Positions 26,532 to 35,503 of a stretch of DNA of 64,000 nt are shown in pieces. The translations under genes were made by a program, and so were the position numbers. The stretch lies in NCBI RefSeq assembly GCF_018403245.1, contig NZ_BOSH01000008.1, positions 62,001 to 126,000 on the forward strand. The letters are read 5' to 3'. How positions within the stretch are numbered: the first letter of the stretch is position 1; the number at the start of each line of letters is the position of its first letter. This stretch comes from Paenibacillus sp. J2TS4. Lineage in GTDB: Bacteria > Bacillota > Bacilli > Paenibacillales > NBRC-103111. Under the pieces are notes generated by a model. The model saw nothing but the letters and a program-made list of their open reading frames with translations, was not told the origin of the DNA and searched no databases.

Positions 26532-27074
26532 CTATTCTTCCATTATCTTTTTCATCACCAGCTCAGCCTTGTCCTTATCTGTCGCCCGAGGATGAATAAA
26601 AGCGATCATCTCCGTCCCTTTATAGCCAACCGACTGAAGCCACTGAGTCCCGCTGACAGGAACCCCATACAAATTTTTAACAAGCGTGCCCTCGTCATTA
26701 GGAGCTTCCAGCACCCCTTCGGGATAATCTTCAGGATTGAACAGATGGTCCATACCCGGTAATCCGCCTTGTCTCGCAAAGCTTGTGAACTGCTCGGCAG
26801 GGAGAACCATAATGTCGTTATCTCCAGCGGCCACTTCTACCATCAGCTTCTGCAGATCAAAGATTGGGCTTGAAAAAACATCAACTGTCGCAGCTTCCCC
26901 TACACTCTCCCGAATCGAATCCTCCAATGCTTCCGTTACGCTAGAGTCCATTCCGCCAGGCGGCAATATAAAGATATTGACGTCAGCTTTAGGCCCTCTG
27001 CCGCAGGCGCTCAGCGCCACTACCAATGCTAGCAAGGCAACCAGTTTAAACGCTATTCCCAGCTTTCCTCTCAA
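26532..27074 (-). CDS. Lipoprotein of unknown function
   Basis: A 180-residue protein whose hydrophobic start ends in the lipobox ALSACG. The rest (VNIFILPPGGMDSSVTEALEDSIRE; DNDIMVLPAEQF; VPVSGTQWLQSVGYKG) suggests an extracytoplasmic alpha/beta domain, but no family is recognised. TTG at 27074 with GGGGGGAACAAGA in front is preferred; GTG at 27098 is an alternative. It lies upstream of the riboswitch and is transcribed separately or reads into it. Confidence 0.6.
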   Translation of the reverse strand: MRGKLGIAFKLVALLALVVALSACGRGPKADVNIFILPPGGMDSSVTEALEDSIRESVGEAATVDVFSSPIFDLQKLMVEVAAGDNDIMVLPAEQFTSFARQGGLPGMDHLFNPEDYPEGVLEAPNDEGTLVKNLYGVPVSGTQWLQSVGYKGTEMIAFIHPRATDKDKAELVMKKIMEE

Positions 27075-27222
27075 TCTTGTTCCCCCCACTATTATCACGT
27101 CAAAACTATGATAGCACAGAGTTCGTTCCGAAGATAACCTTTTTGTGTGCCGTGTCTATCCTTGCATCCTTTTCTCACGGCAGACCTCCCAATAATTGTA
27201 TATTCACCTCAATATTGTTACT

Positions 27223-27248
27223 AAAAAAAGAGCCGTTCTACCGGCTCT
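27223..27248 (-). terminator. Terminator overlapping the Spo0E-like gene end
   Basis: GAGCCG / CGGCTC stem and seven T on the minus strand. The stop codon of the gene lies in the loop. Confidence 0.85.
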
Positions 27249-27504
27249 CATCTTTAATAAGCTCTAAGTATTGGTTAATCTTCTCATCCAACAGTCGGCT
27301 GATGGCTAAAATAGATGAATTATTGAAGCAAGGCTCTTCCATATACATCTGCTCCATCTTCATGCGCAAAACCCGAATTTCTTCCTCCAGATCGTGCAAA
27401 ACTTTGGAAGCTTTGGCAGGCTCGGTGACCCATCTTATGTGCTGATCCTTCTCCCGAAGCAAAAGGTTGTGATACGAAGCCGAATTCACGTAAGCAAAAG
27501 ACAT
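27238..27504 (-). CDS. Spo0E-like aspartyl-phosphate phosphatase
   Basis: An 88-residue protein. The C-terminal half (LEEEIRVLRMKMEQMY, then SSILAISRLLDEKINQYLELI) matches the two-helix Spo0E fold, including an S-x-x-LD signature, here SRLLD where Spo0E usually has SQxLD. Spo0E proteins dephosphorylate Spo0A-P and delay sporulation. The first 35 residues are an unusual extension for the family. The start at 27504 follows AAAGGGGGGAATGATT. Confidence 0.7.
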   Translation of the reverse strand: MSFAYVNSASYHNLLLREKDQHIRWVTEPAKASKVLHDLEEEIRVLRMKMEQMYMEEPCFNNSSILAISRLLDEKINQYLELIKDESR

Positions 27505-27612
27505 AATCATTCCCCCCTTTGGTAACATAAAGAGAAAGGAAAAACGCTTTTCTTCTTGTATATAAGAATACCATATTCAGGTGTAAAAAGAAATCTTACC
27601 CATAGAAAATAA

Positions 27613-28794
27613 TTATCTCTTCAGCTTCTCGTAAAACGAACCTATCCGGTTCAGCGCTTCGTTCAATTGGCTCACCGATGTCGCATAGGAGCACCGTACA
27701 AAGCCTTCTCCTCCCAGTCCGAATACATTGCCCGGGACAGCGGCGACCCTTGCTTCCTTCAACAGTCTTTCGGCGAATTCCTCCGAGCTTAGGCCCGTCG
27801 ATTGAATCGAAGGAAAAGCATAGAAGGCCCCTTCCGGTTCGTGGCAATCGAGACCGATTTCTCGAAAGCCATGGACTACCAGCCTGCGTCTTTGGTTATA
27901 CGACTCTACCATTCGGTCCTTTTCTTCCATTCCGTGCCGGAGAGCCTCCAAAGCAGCGACCTGGCCCATCACGGGAGCACACATAACCGTATACTGATGA
28001 ATTTTAAGCATGGCTTGAATCAGATCGGGATGCCCGCATGCATATCCCATCCTCCAGCCAGTCATGGCAAACGCTTTGGAAAAGCCGCTGACCAGAATGG
28101 TCCGGTCTCTCATACCCGGCATGGAGGCGAAACTAACGTGCTTCTGGCCATAAGTCAGTTCAGCATAGATTTCATCCGAGATGACGATCAGGTCATTCTC
28201 CTCGACCAGCTTAACAATCGGCAGCCAATCCTCATAGGTCATAATTCCACCGGTAGGATTGCTGGGATAACAAAGAACCAGCACCTTGGAGCGGGGACTA
28301 ATTTTGGCTTTCAATGATTCTGCCGTCAGCTTGAAGCGGTCTTTGGCGAACGTTTCAATCCCGACGGGAACTCCGCCTCCAATCGAAGCTATTGGTGAAT
28401 AGGAAACGTAACACGGCTCTGGAATCAGAATTTCATCTCCGGGAGTAATCAGCGCTCGCAAGGCCAGATCGATCGCCTCGCTCCCTCCAACGGTTACGAT
28501 TATTTCATCCTTGGGTTCATAGCTGACATGGTACCCATTATACAAGTAATGGGCGATTTCCTCCCGCAGCTCGTACAGACCGGCATTCGGAGTATATTGA
28601 GTCTTCCCCCGTTCCAACGAATAGAAGCTCGCTTCCCGAACATGCCATGGGGTGATAAAATCGGGCTCTCCCACCCCTAGCGAAATAATATCTTTGCTCG
28701 AACTGACCAGATCAAAAAATTTGCGTATCCCCGAAGGCGGGATATCCCGGACTAATGGAGACAAATATTGCTGCATTTTTGGTTTATTGATCAT
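27613..28794 (-). CDS. Aminotransferase class I/II (PatA/aromatic type)
   Basis: A 393-residue PLP enzyme: ISLGVGEPDFITPWHV, YTPNAGLYELREEIA, VTVGGSEAIDLALRAL, CYPSNPTGG, the aspartate in VISDEIYAELTYG and the lysine in SGFSKAFAMTGWRMGYACG. It resembles Firmicute PatA-type enzymes acting on aromatic or broad amino acids. It lies 13 bp downstream of an Lrp-family regulator gene and is probably under its control. The exact substrate is open. Confidence 0.9.
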   Translation of the reverse strand: MINKPKMQQYLSPLVRDIPPSGIRKFFDLVSSSKDIISLGVGEPDFITPWHVREASFYSLERGKTQYTPNAGLYELREEIAHYLYNGYHVSYEPKDEIIVTVGGSEAIDLALRALITPGDEILIPEPCYVSYSPIASIGGGVPVGIETFAKDRFKLTAESLKAKISPRSKVLVLCYPSNPTGGIMTYEDWLPIVKLVEENDLIVISDEIYAELTYGQKHVSFASMPGMRDRTILVSGFSKAFAMTGWRMGYACGHPDLIQAMLKIHQYTVMCAPVMGQVAALEALRHGMEEKDRMVESYNQRRRLVVHGFREIGLDCHEPEGAFYAFPSIQSTGLSSEEFAERLLKEARVAAVPGNVFGLGGEGFVRCSYATSVSQLNEALNRIGSFYEKLKR

Positions 28795-28807
28795 AACGAT
28801 ACTTCCT

Positions 28808-29299
28808 TTATGGCGAAATCAGGAGACGGTTGTCTTCGTCATTCTCTTCGAAAATAATACCGTCCTGTTTGTATTTTTTCAGAATAAAATGCGTTTTGGT
28901 AGACAAAATCCGGTCAATTGGCGAGAGCTTGTTGGAGACAAACGAAGCGACTTCCTTCAGCGTTCGGCCCTCCACCTCCACCAGCAGATCATAAGCGCCG
29001 GACATTAGAAAGACGGACTTCACCTCGGGATACAAATAAATTCTTTCCGCTATGGAGTCGAAGCCGCGTCCCCGTTCCGGAGTAATCTGGACTTCGATCA
29101 GAGCCGTCACTTTATCGTCATTCACTTTGCTCCAGTTGACTACAGTTGCATATTTAACTATGACCTTCTCCGCTTCCAGCTCGGCGATGGCGGCTTCCAC
29201 TTCGGCCTGCTCCGCTCCCAGCATGGTCGCAATCAAATCCGCGCCAATCCGGGAATCTTCTTTCAACAAATCCAAGATTTGAAGTTTCAGCTTGTTCAT
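28808..29299 (-). CDS. Lrp/AsnC-family transcriptional regulator
   Basis: A 163-residue protein: an N-terminal winged helix (LQILDLLKEDSRIGADLIATMLG, then EAAIAELEAEKVIVKYATVV) and a RAM-type effector domain (ALIEVQITPERGRGFDSIAERIYLYPEVKSVFLMSGAYDLLVEVEGRTLKEVASFV). The start at 29299 follows GGAGGGGGCGCGCGA. It is the upstream partner of the aminotransferase and likely responds to an amino acid. Confidence 0.92.
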   Translation of the reverse strand: MNKLKLQILDLLKEDSRIGADLIATMLGAEQAEVEAAIAELEAEKVIVKYATVVNWSKVNDDKVTALIEVQITPERGRGFDSIAERIYLYPEVKSVFLMSGAYDLLVEVEGRTLKEVASFVSNKLSPIDRILSTKTHFILKKYKQDGIIFEENDEDNRLLISP

Positions 29300-29497
29300 T
29301 CGCGCGCCCCCTCCAGTAAAAAAATTGATATTTCCACTATACAACGAACCAAGCTAACGTGCAAAGAAAAACGATGTTGAACCTGGGGGAAATCGACCTC
29401 GAGAAGGAATACTCCGATCGTTCGCTGGATCCCAGCTTACCTGATGGCAGCCATTCCAAGCATCGAGCGGCGTATAAAAAAATAACGGAAGGAACTT

Positions 29498-29779
29498 TCA
29501 TTGTGGATGACAAAAAAACCGCCCAGGCAATACTGGCGGTTTGGCCATCCCCATGTTCGCCATGACGCGTTCCGGGAAAGGAGCGTTTAGAAAAGAATGA
29601 ATAAACGCCTGACGGCGTTCTGCGAAAATAGGGTAATCGAGACCATTCGGCTGGCTATAAAGTTGAATCGAGTTATCTCCAATCAAGTAGAGCAATCGAG
29701 GGCTACCGAATGGAAACAAGCTTTCGAAGTCAACGTGGTCTTTTGAAATCAGCCTAAAAGTCGTATCAACATCAAACAA
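29498..29779 (-). pseudogene. Unrecognised frame, probable gene remnant
   Basis: A 93-residue leftward frame with protein-like composition (FRLISKDHVDFESLFPFGSPRLLYLIGDNSIQLYSQ). The frame is open a little further upstream (FDWSAADLENLFDVD) but has no usable start, and its end runs through a clear terminator hairpin. I read it as the 3' part of a broken gene. No family is recognised. Confidence 0.3.
29512..29541 (-). terminator. Leftward terminator in the remnant region
   Basis: AACCGCC / GGCGGTT stem with seven T on the minus strand. Confidence 0.75.
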
Positions 29780-29860
29780 GTTTTCAAGGTCTGCCGCTGA
29801 CCAATCGAATGTAATAATACATTACTTTTGATTAAAATCCGCAATTGTTCAATCATCGCC

Positions 29861-29984
29861 TGCAAATATACAGTCCATTTCTTTGATGGATCCATATTAG
29901 CAACTCTAGGGCCGGATCCACTTATTTTTGCAGTAGATCTGTCGAAATGAGCTTAAAAGTGACCCAACGACTGTATTTTTGCAT
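29861..29984. repeat. Inverted-repeat module with TGCAAAAATACA-type core
   Basis: TGCAAATATACAGT (29861-29874) faces ACTGTATTTTTGCA (29970-29983), 13 of 14 pairs. TTTTTGCAGTAGATC lies between them. The same cores occur at 42779-42963. Beyond this, 29780-30079 holds no gene. Confidence 0.6.
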
Positions 29985-30079
29985 TCAATGCATCGAGTGG
30001 CGATGACTGGATACACTTGAAAACTCAAATGTACTGGACACGGTAAAGAATACCAGATGCGATGGCTCCAATTTGTATA

Positions 30080-31000
30080 TTAAAAAACTCCCATGCTTAA
30101 ATAGCGTTCCCCTGTATCCGGGGCAATGCACAGCACCCGTTTGCCTCGGCCGAGCTGCTTGGCCAACTGCAGAGCCGTCCATACGGAAGCTCCGGCTGAC
30201 GGGCCAACGAGAATTCCTTCCCGCGCCGCAAGCTGCTGGGCTGTCCGAATAGCATCCTCATCCTGCACCTGGATAATCTCGTCATATATCCCCGTGTTCA
30301 GAATAGGGGGGATGAAGCCCGGACTAGTGCCAACGAGCTTGTGCGGTCCCGGCTTTCCTCCGGACAAGACGGGGGAGCCTTGGGGCTCAACGACGACGAT
30401 TCGGATCCCGGGAATTTTCTGCTTGAGCACTTCACCCGTCCCCGTAATGGTACCGCCCGTACCGGACGTGGCGACAAAAGCGTCCAGCAGACCATCCGTT
30501 TGCTCGATAATCTCCAGCGCCGTTGTGACCCGGTGGATATCGGGATTAGCCGGATTCTCAAACTGCTGGGGAATAAAGCTGTGCGGAATCGTCTGCTGAA
30601 GCTCAAGCGCCTTCCGAATCGCCCCAGGCATCCGTTCTGCTGCGGGGGTCAGAACGACCTCGGCCCCGTAGGCTTTAAGCAAATCTATTCGTTCCTTGGT
30701 CATATTATCCGGCATGACCAGAACAGCCCGATAGCCTTTGGCCGCAGCATTCATCGCCAGCCCGATTCCGGTATTGCCGCTTGTAGGCTCGATTATGGTG
30801 GAGCCGGGAACAAGCTTCCCCTGCTTCTCCGCCTGGAGAATTAAATTATAGGCAGCCCGGTCTTTGACACTGCCGCTTGGATTAAAGGATTCCAGCTTCA
30901 CGTAAACTTCAGCATCCTGCTCGGACACGAGGCGATTAAGACGAACCGCCGGAGTGTTTCCTATTAAATCGGTGATCGTTTCGACCATTCTCCCGGCCAT
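30080..31000 (-). CDS. cysK: Cysteine synthase (O-acetylserine sulfhydrylase)
   Basis: A 306-residue PLP enzyme of normal length: ITDLIGNTPAVRLNRL, the Schiff-base lysine in SFNPSGSVKDRAA, the phosphate-binding TSGNTG, and GTGGTITGTGEVLK. It makes cysteine from O-acetylserine and sulfide. The start follows AAAAGGAGGGATTCAA. Transcribed alone. A CymR-like motif lies 68 bp upstream, which would fit control by cysteine status. Confidence 0.96.
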   Translation of the reverse strand: MAGRMVETITDLIGNTPAVRLNRLVSEQDAEVYVKLESFNPSGSVKDRAAYNLILQAEKQGKLVPGSTIIEPTSGNTGIGLAMNAAAKGYRAVLVMPDNMTKERIDLLKAYGAEVVLTPAAERMPGAIRKALELQQTIPHSFIPQQFENPANPDIHRVTTALEIIEQTDGLLDAFVATSGTGGTITGTGEVLKQKIPGIRIVVVEPQGSPVLSGGKPGPHKLVGTSPGFIPPILNTGIYDEIIQVQDEDAIRTAQQLAAREGILVGPSAGASVWTALQLAKQLGRGKRVLCIAPDTGERYLSMGVF

Positions 31001-31608
31001 TTGAATCCCTCCTTTTAGAAATAGGCAGGTAATCCATACCGAACCAACATTTATACCAACTTATTTTATAGGAATTAGAGGTATTATTCAAGATCTATTT
31101 CCCCATATTTAATTGATTAAGTTATGGCGGTCTAACCGTATTCTCCGACTAGTTGTTGTCTTTTTTCGCACCTAGGAAAAGTGCGAGTAGAAGGGTAGCG
31201 TCTAACTGTATTTTGAGTAGGTAAATTGAAGCGAATAGGGCAAGTGGACTAAACTAGATGGAAAAACTGCATTTAAAAATAGCGGATTTTCACAGATATC
31301 CCTCTTTTTACATAAAATAGATGGAGGTTTTCCATTTAGTTTTCGTTTTTAACCTCAAACAGAGCAAACTAGCTGCAGGAAATCCATTTAGTTGTCAATC
31401 CATTTAGATCCCCATGTTGTGCAAGTAGACTGCTAACGTGGCACCAGCAGTTGTCCTATTTTTCGACCATTTGGCCATCTATGCTCAGTTGGGTGCGTGA
31501 GATAGGTTGTGCTGTTTGGCTAAATGATGAAGTTGGTATGACTCGATCGGGCTGTTTTCCTGCAGCAACGGCTCGAATCGATCCATAAGGACGCCCAACC
31601 GAATCTCC
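31001..31608. other. Gene-free region upstream of cysK
   Basis: No gene is seen. Between 31254 and 31410 are repeated motifs in both directions: TAGATGGAAAAACTGCATTT, TAGATGGAGGTTTTCCATTTAG and GCTGCAGGAAATCCATTTAG. They may be worn copies of a dispersed repeat. Confidence 0.45.
31068..31086 (-). promoter_or_regulatory. Possible CymR-type operator of cysK
   Basis: ATAGGAATTAGAGGTATTA resembles the GGAATT-centred sites of the Firmicute cysteine repressor CymR. Recalled by eye, not scored. Confidence 0.35.
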
Positions 31609-32931
31609 TTAAGCTTTATCTGGTTTAGGGGCCGCAGAGCCAAGCCAGCCTCTAAGCAATAGCCACACGATCAAAGGAGAGCTGCCGATGCCGAGCAGCA
31701 GAAAATTCATCGCTAACGGCGCCGTCGTCCGGGAAACAACCGCGATGAAAACAAGAGCTCCGACAATTCTGCCAAGACAGAGAGCCAATTCCCGCAGCAC
31801 GATATATTCAACTCTTTGCTCGGCACTTTCCTCATTCTGACCGATAATATCGAAGACCACCGAGGTGGTCGGAATCGAATACAATGGAATGAACAATGCG
31901 GTTCCGATACCGAAGACGAGCAGAGTGAAATAGCTGACCTGCCAAAAAAACGGCAAAATGACCGCAATCATCATAACTACTCCGGCAAACATTCCCCACC
32001 GGCGATATTTAGGCTTAAGCATCCGGCCGGCCACCATAAAACCGAATAACCCCACCGCCGATGTAATTAAGGAAAAGTTGCCGAGCTTCATTTCATTCTG
32101 CGTGTAAATATAGACCAACAGGCCAATAATGAACCCGAATACTCCTTCACGCACCCCTTGGGCTGTCATGGCGAGGCCAATTTTTCTCCACGGATGCCGT
32201 CGTTTTTTTAACTGGTGAATTCCGTAAAACCATAAGTACTTTCCAAGCGGCTTTCTTTTCTTAAGAAAAAAACTGAAGATCGTCGCCACCACAAAGATGA
32301 TCAACGAAATCGTAAAAATCAGCCGATACCCTATAGCGTCTTCCATTCTCGTAATGAGAAAACCGGATACCCATGGAGCAATCATTCCGGCTGCTGAGCC
32401 GAGAAGCCCGGCCCATCCGTTGAAACGATCGCGATTGTCGGGGTCCGTCACTTCAAAATAAACTACATTAAAGGCGGACCAAAACAGTCCCGCAGAAATG
32501 CCTTGGATGGCTCCCAGCCATATTACATAATCAACTGCCTTAACTCCAGCCCATAGCACCGCAGAATAAAAAATGGCGGATACGGCAACGCCCGCCCGGA
32601 GTGCATTCATTTTATTGTATTCCTTGATCCATTTACCTGCCAGCCAGAATAACAAGGCGGTCGTCACCTGTTGAGAAATAGCGAATGTGGCAATCATCGT
32701 ATAGTCGTTCTTGACTTTCCACAGGTAAACATTGACGAACGTTCCCGATAGGGCGTTCGCCGTCGCAAACAAACCGTTGACCAATAGAAGCAGCTTGCAT
32801 TGGGCCGATAAATGAGGTTTGTCTTTCTGCTTGCCCTTCTGCGTGCCTTGCGGAAGGCTCTCTTCGAGCCCATCTTCTCCAAACCTTAGTCCTCCGTAAC
32901 GGACACCCCTTGATTTAACGTGGTTATGCAT
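31609..32931 (-). CDS. MFS transporter
   Basis: A 440-residue protein with about twelve membrane segments after a 45-residue hydrophilic N-terminus rich in Lys and Gln. The conserved loop VTDPDNRDRFNGWAGLLGSAAGMIAPWVSGF fits helices 4-5 of the major facilitator fold. The start follows GGGACAGGTGAATTC. The substrate is unknown. It stands alone, with a terminator-like hairpin upstream and the cysK region downstream. Confidence 0.85.
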   Translation of the reverse strand: MHNHVKSRGVRYGGLRFGEDGLEESLPQGTQKGKQKDKPHLSAQCKLLLLVNGLFATANALSGTFVNVYLWKVKNDYTMIATFAISQQVTTALLFWLAGKWIKEYNKMNALRAGVAVSAIFYSAVLWAGVKAVDYVIWLGAIQGISAGLFWSAFNVVYFEVTDPDNRDRFNGWAGLLGSAAGMIAPWVSGFLITRMEDAIGYRLIFTISLIIFVVATIFSFFLKKRKPLGKYLWFYGIHQLKKRRHPWRKIGLAMTAQGVREGVFGFIIGLLVYIYTQNEMKLGNFSLITSAVGLFGFMVAGRMLKPKYRRWGMFAGVVMMIAVILPFFWQVSYFTLLVFGIGTALFIPLYSIPTTSVVFDIIGQNEESAEQRVEYIVLRELALCLGRIVGALVFIAVVSRTTAPLAMNFLLLGIGSSPLIVWLLLRGWLGSAAPKPDKA

Positions 32932-33073
32932 GAATTCACCTGTCCCTAGTAGAATGGCATGAATCGACTTCCATTAACATTCCCAAAAGGCTGGGAAAAC
33001 ATAAGCCTTTGGCCCCCTAATGGAACAAGATGGTTATATCCTGCTTTAATAATGTTTTTACAGGAAGAACAAC

Positions 33074-33119
33074 AAAAGCAGCCCAACACGTGAACCTCCA
33101 CGTTTTTTGGACTGCTTTT
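33074..33119 (-). terminator. Terminator after the PspA-linked genes
   Basis: AAAAGCAGCCCAA pairs with TTGGACTGCTTTT (one mismatch) with an inner ACGTG/CACGT stem. T runs on both strands allow two-way function; on the minus strand it ends the zinc-ribbon gene's transcript. Confidence 0.8.
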
Positions 33120-33201
33120 CTTGAGAAGAAGCCTGACTGCTGTTCACTGTTCTGCTGAATCAGTGTTAAAGATACATGATTCTGGCCGCGTCCCCCTGAG
33201 C

Positions 33202-33702
33202 TTAATCGCTTTTTTCACTTAGTGCCTGAATGACAGCCAATCGATCGGCATCGGACAGATAGGTCTCCGTCTTGAAGCAAGAGGGGCACAAATAGACCTT
33301 AACCTGATAAGGGGTGGCTAGAAATTCGCGATTCCAGCCTGCTGGAACCAACGGCGTGTAGTGGGATTCCGTAACCGTATGGTTTCCGGCATGGAGCATC
33401 AATTCACGACAGGCCGAGCATTCCGGCGCTTCTTCCTGCCGATCTATGCAGCTCTCCACATTTTCTGCATAAATGTCCCTGACCGAATCGCCATCCCATT
33501 CCTCCCAGGCTTCACTTTCGTTCCCGGCAACTGGATCTTCTTCCTCTGGATCGGTATCCTCCACCGAAATGGTGACACTGCGATAATCGTTTAATTCATT
33601 AAAGCAATTGGGGCATTCGTCTTCCGGTCCAATTTCCGGGTCCCATACAATTTCCGACTGGCACCAGGGACAGAGGGTAGATTTGTTTATATCCAAGGCC
33701 AT
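33202..33702 (-). CDS. Zinc-ribbon protein of unknown function
   Basis: A 166-residue acidic protein with four CxxC pairs: CPWC (11-14), CPNC (30-33), CSAC (95-98) and CPSC (139-142). The first two and last two could each bind one zinc. An acidic stretch (DTDPEEEDPVAGNESEAWEEWDGD) joins them. Start at 33702 after CGGAGGACC. It closes a group with pspA, a DUF350 gene and a micropeptide, so a role in envelope stress is possible. No named family is recognised. Confidence 0.65.
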   Translation of the reverse strand: MALDINKSTLCPWCQSEIVWDPEIGPEDECPNCFNELNDYRSVTISVEDTDPEEEDPVAGNESEAWEEWDGDSVRDIYAENVESCIDRQEEAPECSACRELMLHAGNHTVTESHYTPLVPAGWNREFLATPYQVKVYLCPSCFKTETYLSDADRLAVIQALSEKSD

Positions 33703-33740
33703 GGTCCTCCGATCTTTCTTCTTATAGGCTAAACGAATCA

Positions 33741-33824
33741 CTATGCATAATTAATAAAGTAATAAATCCCCGCAATCAAAAAAACCAATGATAAAGCAAA
33801 TAGCGTGCCCCATAAATATTTCAT
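33741..33824 (-). CDS. 27-residue membrane micropeptide
   Basis: A short frame, MKYLWGTLFALSLVFLIAGI then YYFINYA, with a good ribosome site (AAAGGAGTAGCAAGGAC). It is essentially one membrane helix. It sits between the DUF350 gene and the zinc-ribbon gene in the same direction, which supports translation within the operon. Function unknown. Confidence 0.6.
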   Translation of the reverse strand: MKYLWGTLFALSLVFLIAGIYYFINYA

Positions 33825-33883
33825 GTCCTTGCTACTCCTTTATACAAGAAATAATATCTGCTCTAAACCAACGATTCAACCTG

Positions 33884-34279
33884 TCAGGTTACACTGGCTC
33901 CGACCACATAAGACATCGAAACGGAAATCACGAATGAAATGAAACCAATCGCGCGATTATCCTTCTTAACCTGCTCGTCAATTCTAAAGCGCGGAGTCAG
34001 CAGTTCAAAAATAAAGTAGGCCGCCACTAACAGGACAAAACCATAGCACGACCAAATAATACTTTCAAACAGAGTATCGTTGTTTAACATCGAAAAGCGG
34101 AAAATATTACAAATTCCGAAGATTTTGCCGCCCGTAGCCAAGGCGACAGCTACATTTCCTTTTTTAATCTCTTCCCAGTCATTATATTTGGTCACCATAT
34201 TCCATAGTGTTAAAAAGACCACCAGAGCAAGCACCGCTACCGAATAAAAAGCGAGCGTTTCCAAATAGGGGATAGCCAT
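33884..34279 (-). CDS. DUF350 membrane protein
   Basis: A 131-residue protein with four hydrophobic segments and the DUF350-like motif EIKKGNVAVALATGGKIFGI. DUF350 (YjfL family) proteins often lie next to pspA-type or other envelope genes. The start at 34279 (GAGGTGGATCAACTA before it) is one choice; ATG at 34303 or TTG at 34312 behind AAGGAGGATC are alternatives. Downstream of pspA and probably co-transcribed in part past a terminator. Confidence 0.75.
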   Translation of the reverse strand: MAIPYLETLAFYSVAVLALVVFLTLWNMVTKYNDWEEIKKGNVAVALATGGKIFGICNIFRFSMLNNDTLFESIIWSCYGFVLLVAAYFIFELLTPRFRIDEQVKKDNRAIGFISFVISVSMSYVVGASVT

Positions 34280-34352
34280 TAGTTGATCCACCTCTTTATG
34301 CATAAAATCCAAGATCCTCCTTACCAGGCATCAGCCTTCATTCAAAACGGTA

Positions 34353-34383
34353 GAAAAGACTGGGGAAATTTCAATCCCCAGTC
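34353..34383 (-). terminator. Terminator after pspA
   Basis: A perfect 9-bp stem GACTGGGGA / TCCCCAGTC with TTTTCT on the minus strand. It may be leaky and allow reduced expression of the DUF350 gene. Confidence 0.7.
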
Positions 34384-34554
34384 CTCTGATGAAGGTCGTT
34401 CAATCCCTATTGCCGATGACGGTACCAGACCCTTCTCCTGCTATTTTTGCTGCTTCTATTTGTTCCACTAATTGCGGCTATAACTACCATTATGATGTCA
34501 TAAGTTTTTTTACTCATTTACATTGCTTGACAACAGTTTTCTTCACACTGTCGA

Positions 34555-35229
34555 TTATTCTGCTTTTTTGTTTTGCAATTTAGCTTTCATAGCAGCCAGT
34601 TCATCCTCAATATCACTGGAGCCCAGCTTCGAAAGCTCATCGTCGAGCGTGCGGTTGTCATTGCGCAAATCCTGGCTGGCCTGGGCCTCCGCTTCCATTT
34701 GCAGTACTTTCTCCGACATCCGCTCGAAGCCTTTGGTCGCACTGTCGGTACTGAATCCGGACATAGCGCGATTAATGGTTTTCTGAGCTTTGGCCGCTTC
34801 CGCACGGGCAATCAGCAGATCGCGCTTATTCTTCATTTGGTTGTACTCGCTCTTCATTTCAGACAATTGGGAACGCAGACGATCGGCATTTTCCTTAGCG
34901 ATCATATATTGCTTGCCCATTTCATCGTAGCGGGCTTGATGGTCCTTCTTATCTTGAAGGGCGCGGCGGGCCAAATCCTCGTTGCCTTGCTCCAAAGCTT
35001 TCATAGCCTGAGCTTCCCTCTTGGCGACCAGCTCTCCCGCTTCTTCAAATTGCAGCTTAAATTTCTTCTCTACTGCGATCTGCTTCGCTACAGCCGATTC
35101 CGCTTCGATAATGTCTTGCTCCATATCCCGCAAAAACTGATTCAGCATTTTGACGGGGTCTTCCGCACGATCGATCAGATCATTGATGGATGCGACGGTC
35201 AAGTCACGAAGACGCTTGAAAATTCCCAT
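34555..35229 (-). CDS. PspA/IM30 family protein
   Basis: A 224-residue protein that is almost entirely coiled coil: MGIFKRLRDLTVASINDLIDRAEDPVKMLNQFLRDMEQDI is the conserved N-terminus, and the mid part has LARRALQDKKDHQARYDEM. PspA proteins (LiaH, Vipp1) form ESCRT-III-like scaffolds on stressed membranes. The start follows AAGGGGAGGAACCAAACT. It heads the group with DUF350, a micropeptide and a zinc-ribbon protein. Confidence 0.93.
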   Translation of the reverse strand: MGIFKRLRDLTVASINDLIDRAEDPVKMLNQFLRDMEQDIIEAESAVAKQIAVEKKFKLQFEEAGELVAKREAQAMKALEQGNEDLARRALQDKKDHQARYDEMGKQYMIAKENADRLRSQLSEMKSEYNQMKNKRDLLIARAEAAKAQKTINRAMSGFSTDSATKGFERMSEKVLQMEAEAQASQDLRNDNRTLDDELSKLGSSDIEDELAAMKAKLQNKKAE

Positions 35230-35503
35230 AGTTTGGTTCCTCCCCTTATTATTAAAATGTTAGTTTATCAGCCATTTACTATACATACGTGCCATAAAAT
35301 CGATAGTTTCAAAAACGCCAAAAAAATGTTTATAAATTTTTGGCCACCATGGAATGATGGCGGCTCCACTGGATATTACCACTATTTACCGCATTATACA
35401 ACCTGATTGAGCAAAACTATAACCGATGTTCCATCCCTGGGCTCTTGGTAAAAAAAGCGTCGCTTACTGGCTGTCGCTTGCTGCTTCGATATTGGAGAAA
35501 TCT

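Noticed and set aside
29359..29565. 68-codon rightward frame next to the Lrp gene
   Set aside because: No family resemblance or ribosome site, and it crosses the terminator at 29512-29541.
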